Positions 62,908 through 64,000 of a stretch of DNA of 64,000 nucleotides are shown here, piece after piece. A program made the position numbers and the translations under genes. The stretch comes from Fictibacillus solisalsi (GTDB lineage: Bacteria > Bacillota > Bacilli > Bacillales > Fictibacillaceae). Where the stretch lies: the NCBI RefSeq assembly GCF_900103485.1, contig NZ_FNHW01000006.1, positions 1-64,000 on the forward strand, read 5' to 3'. How positions within the stretch are numbered: the first letter of the stretch is position 1; every line of letters begins with the position of its first letter. Under the pieces are notes generated by a model. It was not told the DNA's origin and did no database searches. It was given only the letters and a program-made list of their open reading frames with translations.

Positions 62908-63663
62908 ATGATCAAGGAAAAGCGAATTAACAGGATACAGAACTATGTTTCGGAGCATGACTCGGTTTCACTTGACGAGTTGGTTTTAGTTTTTGGCGTA
63001 TCCAAAAATACAATCCGGCGTGATATACAAGTGCTGGTTGACCGTGGGAAATTGAAAAAGGTATATGGCGGGGTCACGATAAATCATAAGACACTCGAAT
63101 CCATTCAGGATCGAAGAAAACGAAATCAGGAACAAAAAGCATCGATTGTTAAAGAGGCATCAAGGTTTGTGGAAGATGGAGACAGTATCTTTATCGATTC
63201 AGGAACGACAACGATTGAAATGTTTGAATACATTAAGGGCCGAAATCTTATGATTTTTACAAACAGCATAGAGCTGGTGGTTCGCGCCCTGCCATATGAG
63301 GAATTGAATGTCATGTTAATTGGAGGGATGCTGGATCGCAAAACGGACTCGTTCGGCGATCCGCGGAATCTGGATTTGTTGAGCAATTACAATATCAAGA
63401 AGGCCTTTATGGCATCGACCGGAATCTCACTCTCTAATGGTGTCACAAATGCATCGCCACTCGAAAGCCAATTGAAAAAAGAGATCGTGCACAGAAGCTC
63501 CGAAGTCTTCTTATTGGTGGATCATGATAAATTTGATAGATACGGGCTGATTACTTACTGTGAACTGGATGAGATCGATTATATCGTTACCAATGCCGCC
63601 CCGAATACAGCCTATACCGAGTACGCAGGCAAAAATAATATCCAACTGGTTGTTTCCCATTGA
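62908..63663 (+). CDS. DeoR-family transcription regulator
   Basis: A 251-residue sugar-phosphate-responsive repressor: HTH at 17-40 (SLDELVLVFGVSKNTIRRDI) with the family segment GKLKKVYGGV, and a C-terminal effector domain with DSGTT (about 97-101), VVRALPYEELNVMLIGG and DHDKFDRYG. Similar to IolR/GlcR-type regulators. The best start is ATG 62908 after AGGGGG. A close paralogue follows at 63778; no sugar genes are in view. Confidence 0.88.
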   Translation: MIKEKRINRIQNYVSEHDSVSLDELVLVFGVSKNTIRRDIQVLVDRGKLKKVYGGVTINHKTLESIQDRRKRNQEQKASIVKEASRFVEDGDSIFIDSGTTTIEMFEYIKGRNLMIFTNSIELVVRALPYEELNVMLIGGMLDRKTDSFGDPRNLDLLSNYNIKKAFMASTGISLSNGVTNASPLESQLKKEIVHRSSEVFLLVDHDKFDRYGLITYCELDEIDYIVTNAAPNTAYTEYAGKNNIQLVVSH

Positions 63664-63777
63664 AAATTCTTAAAAAAACATGAAGTTTTGAGCATTTGTT
63701 GGTAATATATATTTAAAATGGTATGATAAAATGTAAGCGGTTAAAAAAGTACAGGTACGAATTTAAGGTGGAATAAC

Positions 63778-64000
63778 ATGATTAAAGATAAGCGAATAAA
63801 AAAAATTAAAGAATATGTCATGGAGCATGAATCTGCTTCCCTGGACGAATTGGTTACAGTATTTGATGTGTCCAAAAACACGATCAGACGTGATGTACAG
63901 GAATTGGTGGATAATGGCGAACTTAAAAAAGTGTATGGCGGGGTTTCTGCCATCCATAAAAAATTGGAGTCTTTCCAGGACCGGCAAGTCCGGAACCTGC
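63778..64000 (+). CDS. Second DeoR-family regulator (partial)
   Basis: The first 74 codons of a paralogue of the preceding regulator: MIKDKRIKKIKEYVMEHESA, then the HTH SLDELVTVFDVSKNTIRRDV and KKVYGG. It is cut by the window end. AAGGTGG precedes the ATG. A motif similar to that upstream of the first gene, TTGGTAATATAT, lies at 63699-63710, so both may share an operator. Confidence 0.88.
   Translation, partial: MIKDKRIKKIKEYVMEHESASLDELVTVFDVSKNTIRRDVQELVDNGELKKVYGGVSAIHKKLESFQDRQVRNL

Overview
The window is a piece of a Bacillaceae chromosome, with gene order and families like Bacillus or Fictibacillus; I cannot fix the species. The evidence is the run 5S rRNA, tRNA-fMet, tRNA-Asp, thiL-tsaE-tsaB-rimI-tsaD, an ABC-F gene, moaC, rex, tatA-tatC, selO, ydiK-ydiL and groES-groEL. 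These come with CIRCE, CcpA-type cre sites, TTATCCACA DnaA boxes, purine-rich Shine-Dalgarno sites and many TTG/GTG starts.

Layout. (1) 1-2677: end of an rRNA operon, a 21-bp tandem repeat, a cre-controlled amino-acid permease and two tRNAs. (2) 2862-15961: housekeeping genes for thiamine diphosphate and tRNA t6A synthesis, a DnaA-box cluster after tsaD, molybdopterin, redox control, Tat export, protein AMPylation and the chaperonins. (3) 15944-37977: a 22-kb integrative and conjugative element of the ICEBs1 family. It sits in the last codons of groEL and is bounded by an 18-bp direct repeat. In order it holds int, a LAGLIDADG endonuclease gene, immA-immR, operator sites, helP, conQ, oriT-nicK, a probable single-strand origin, conB-conC-conD-conE-conG-cwlT, a yddI-like gene, a YddJ-like exclusion lipoprotein, and cargo. 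The cargo is a restriction-modification system: two TSPPY-type DNA methyltransferases and a phospholipase-D-fold endonuclease resembling the NgoFVII/BfiI group. (4) 37978-39860: debris with a frameshifted, truncated PRD regulator and a decayed integrase 3' end. (5) 39870-43276: a second fabF with a divergent XRE regulator, and a YoaS/YozG-like pair. (6) 43424-50496: ansR-ansA-ansB (asparagine/aspartate use) and gbsR-gbsA-betA (choline to glycine betaine). (7) 50550-57601: an RCC1-repeat protein, a TetR/EmrB-type efflux pair, stress and spore-related small genes and an ECF S component. (8) 57794-64000: a LytS/LytT-type two-component system beside cstA, an eroded intergenic region and two tandem DeoR regulators, the last cut by the window end.

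How they work together. The ICE carries its own switch (ImmR repressor, ImmA protease, four operator-like palindromes), a rolling-circle transfer origin and relaxase, a mating channel, an exclusion protein and a defence system, so it is plausibly intact and mobile. The chromosomal part is dominated by small, self-regulated catabolic and osmoprotection units (AnsR, GbsR, LytST) with carbon-catabolite control of the permease and of cstA.
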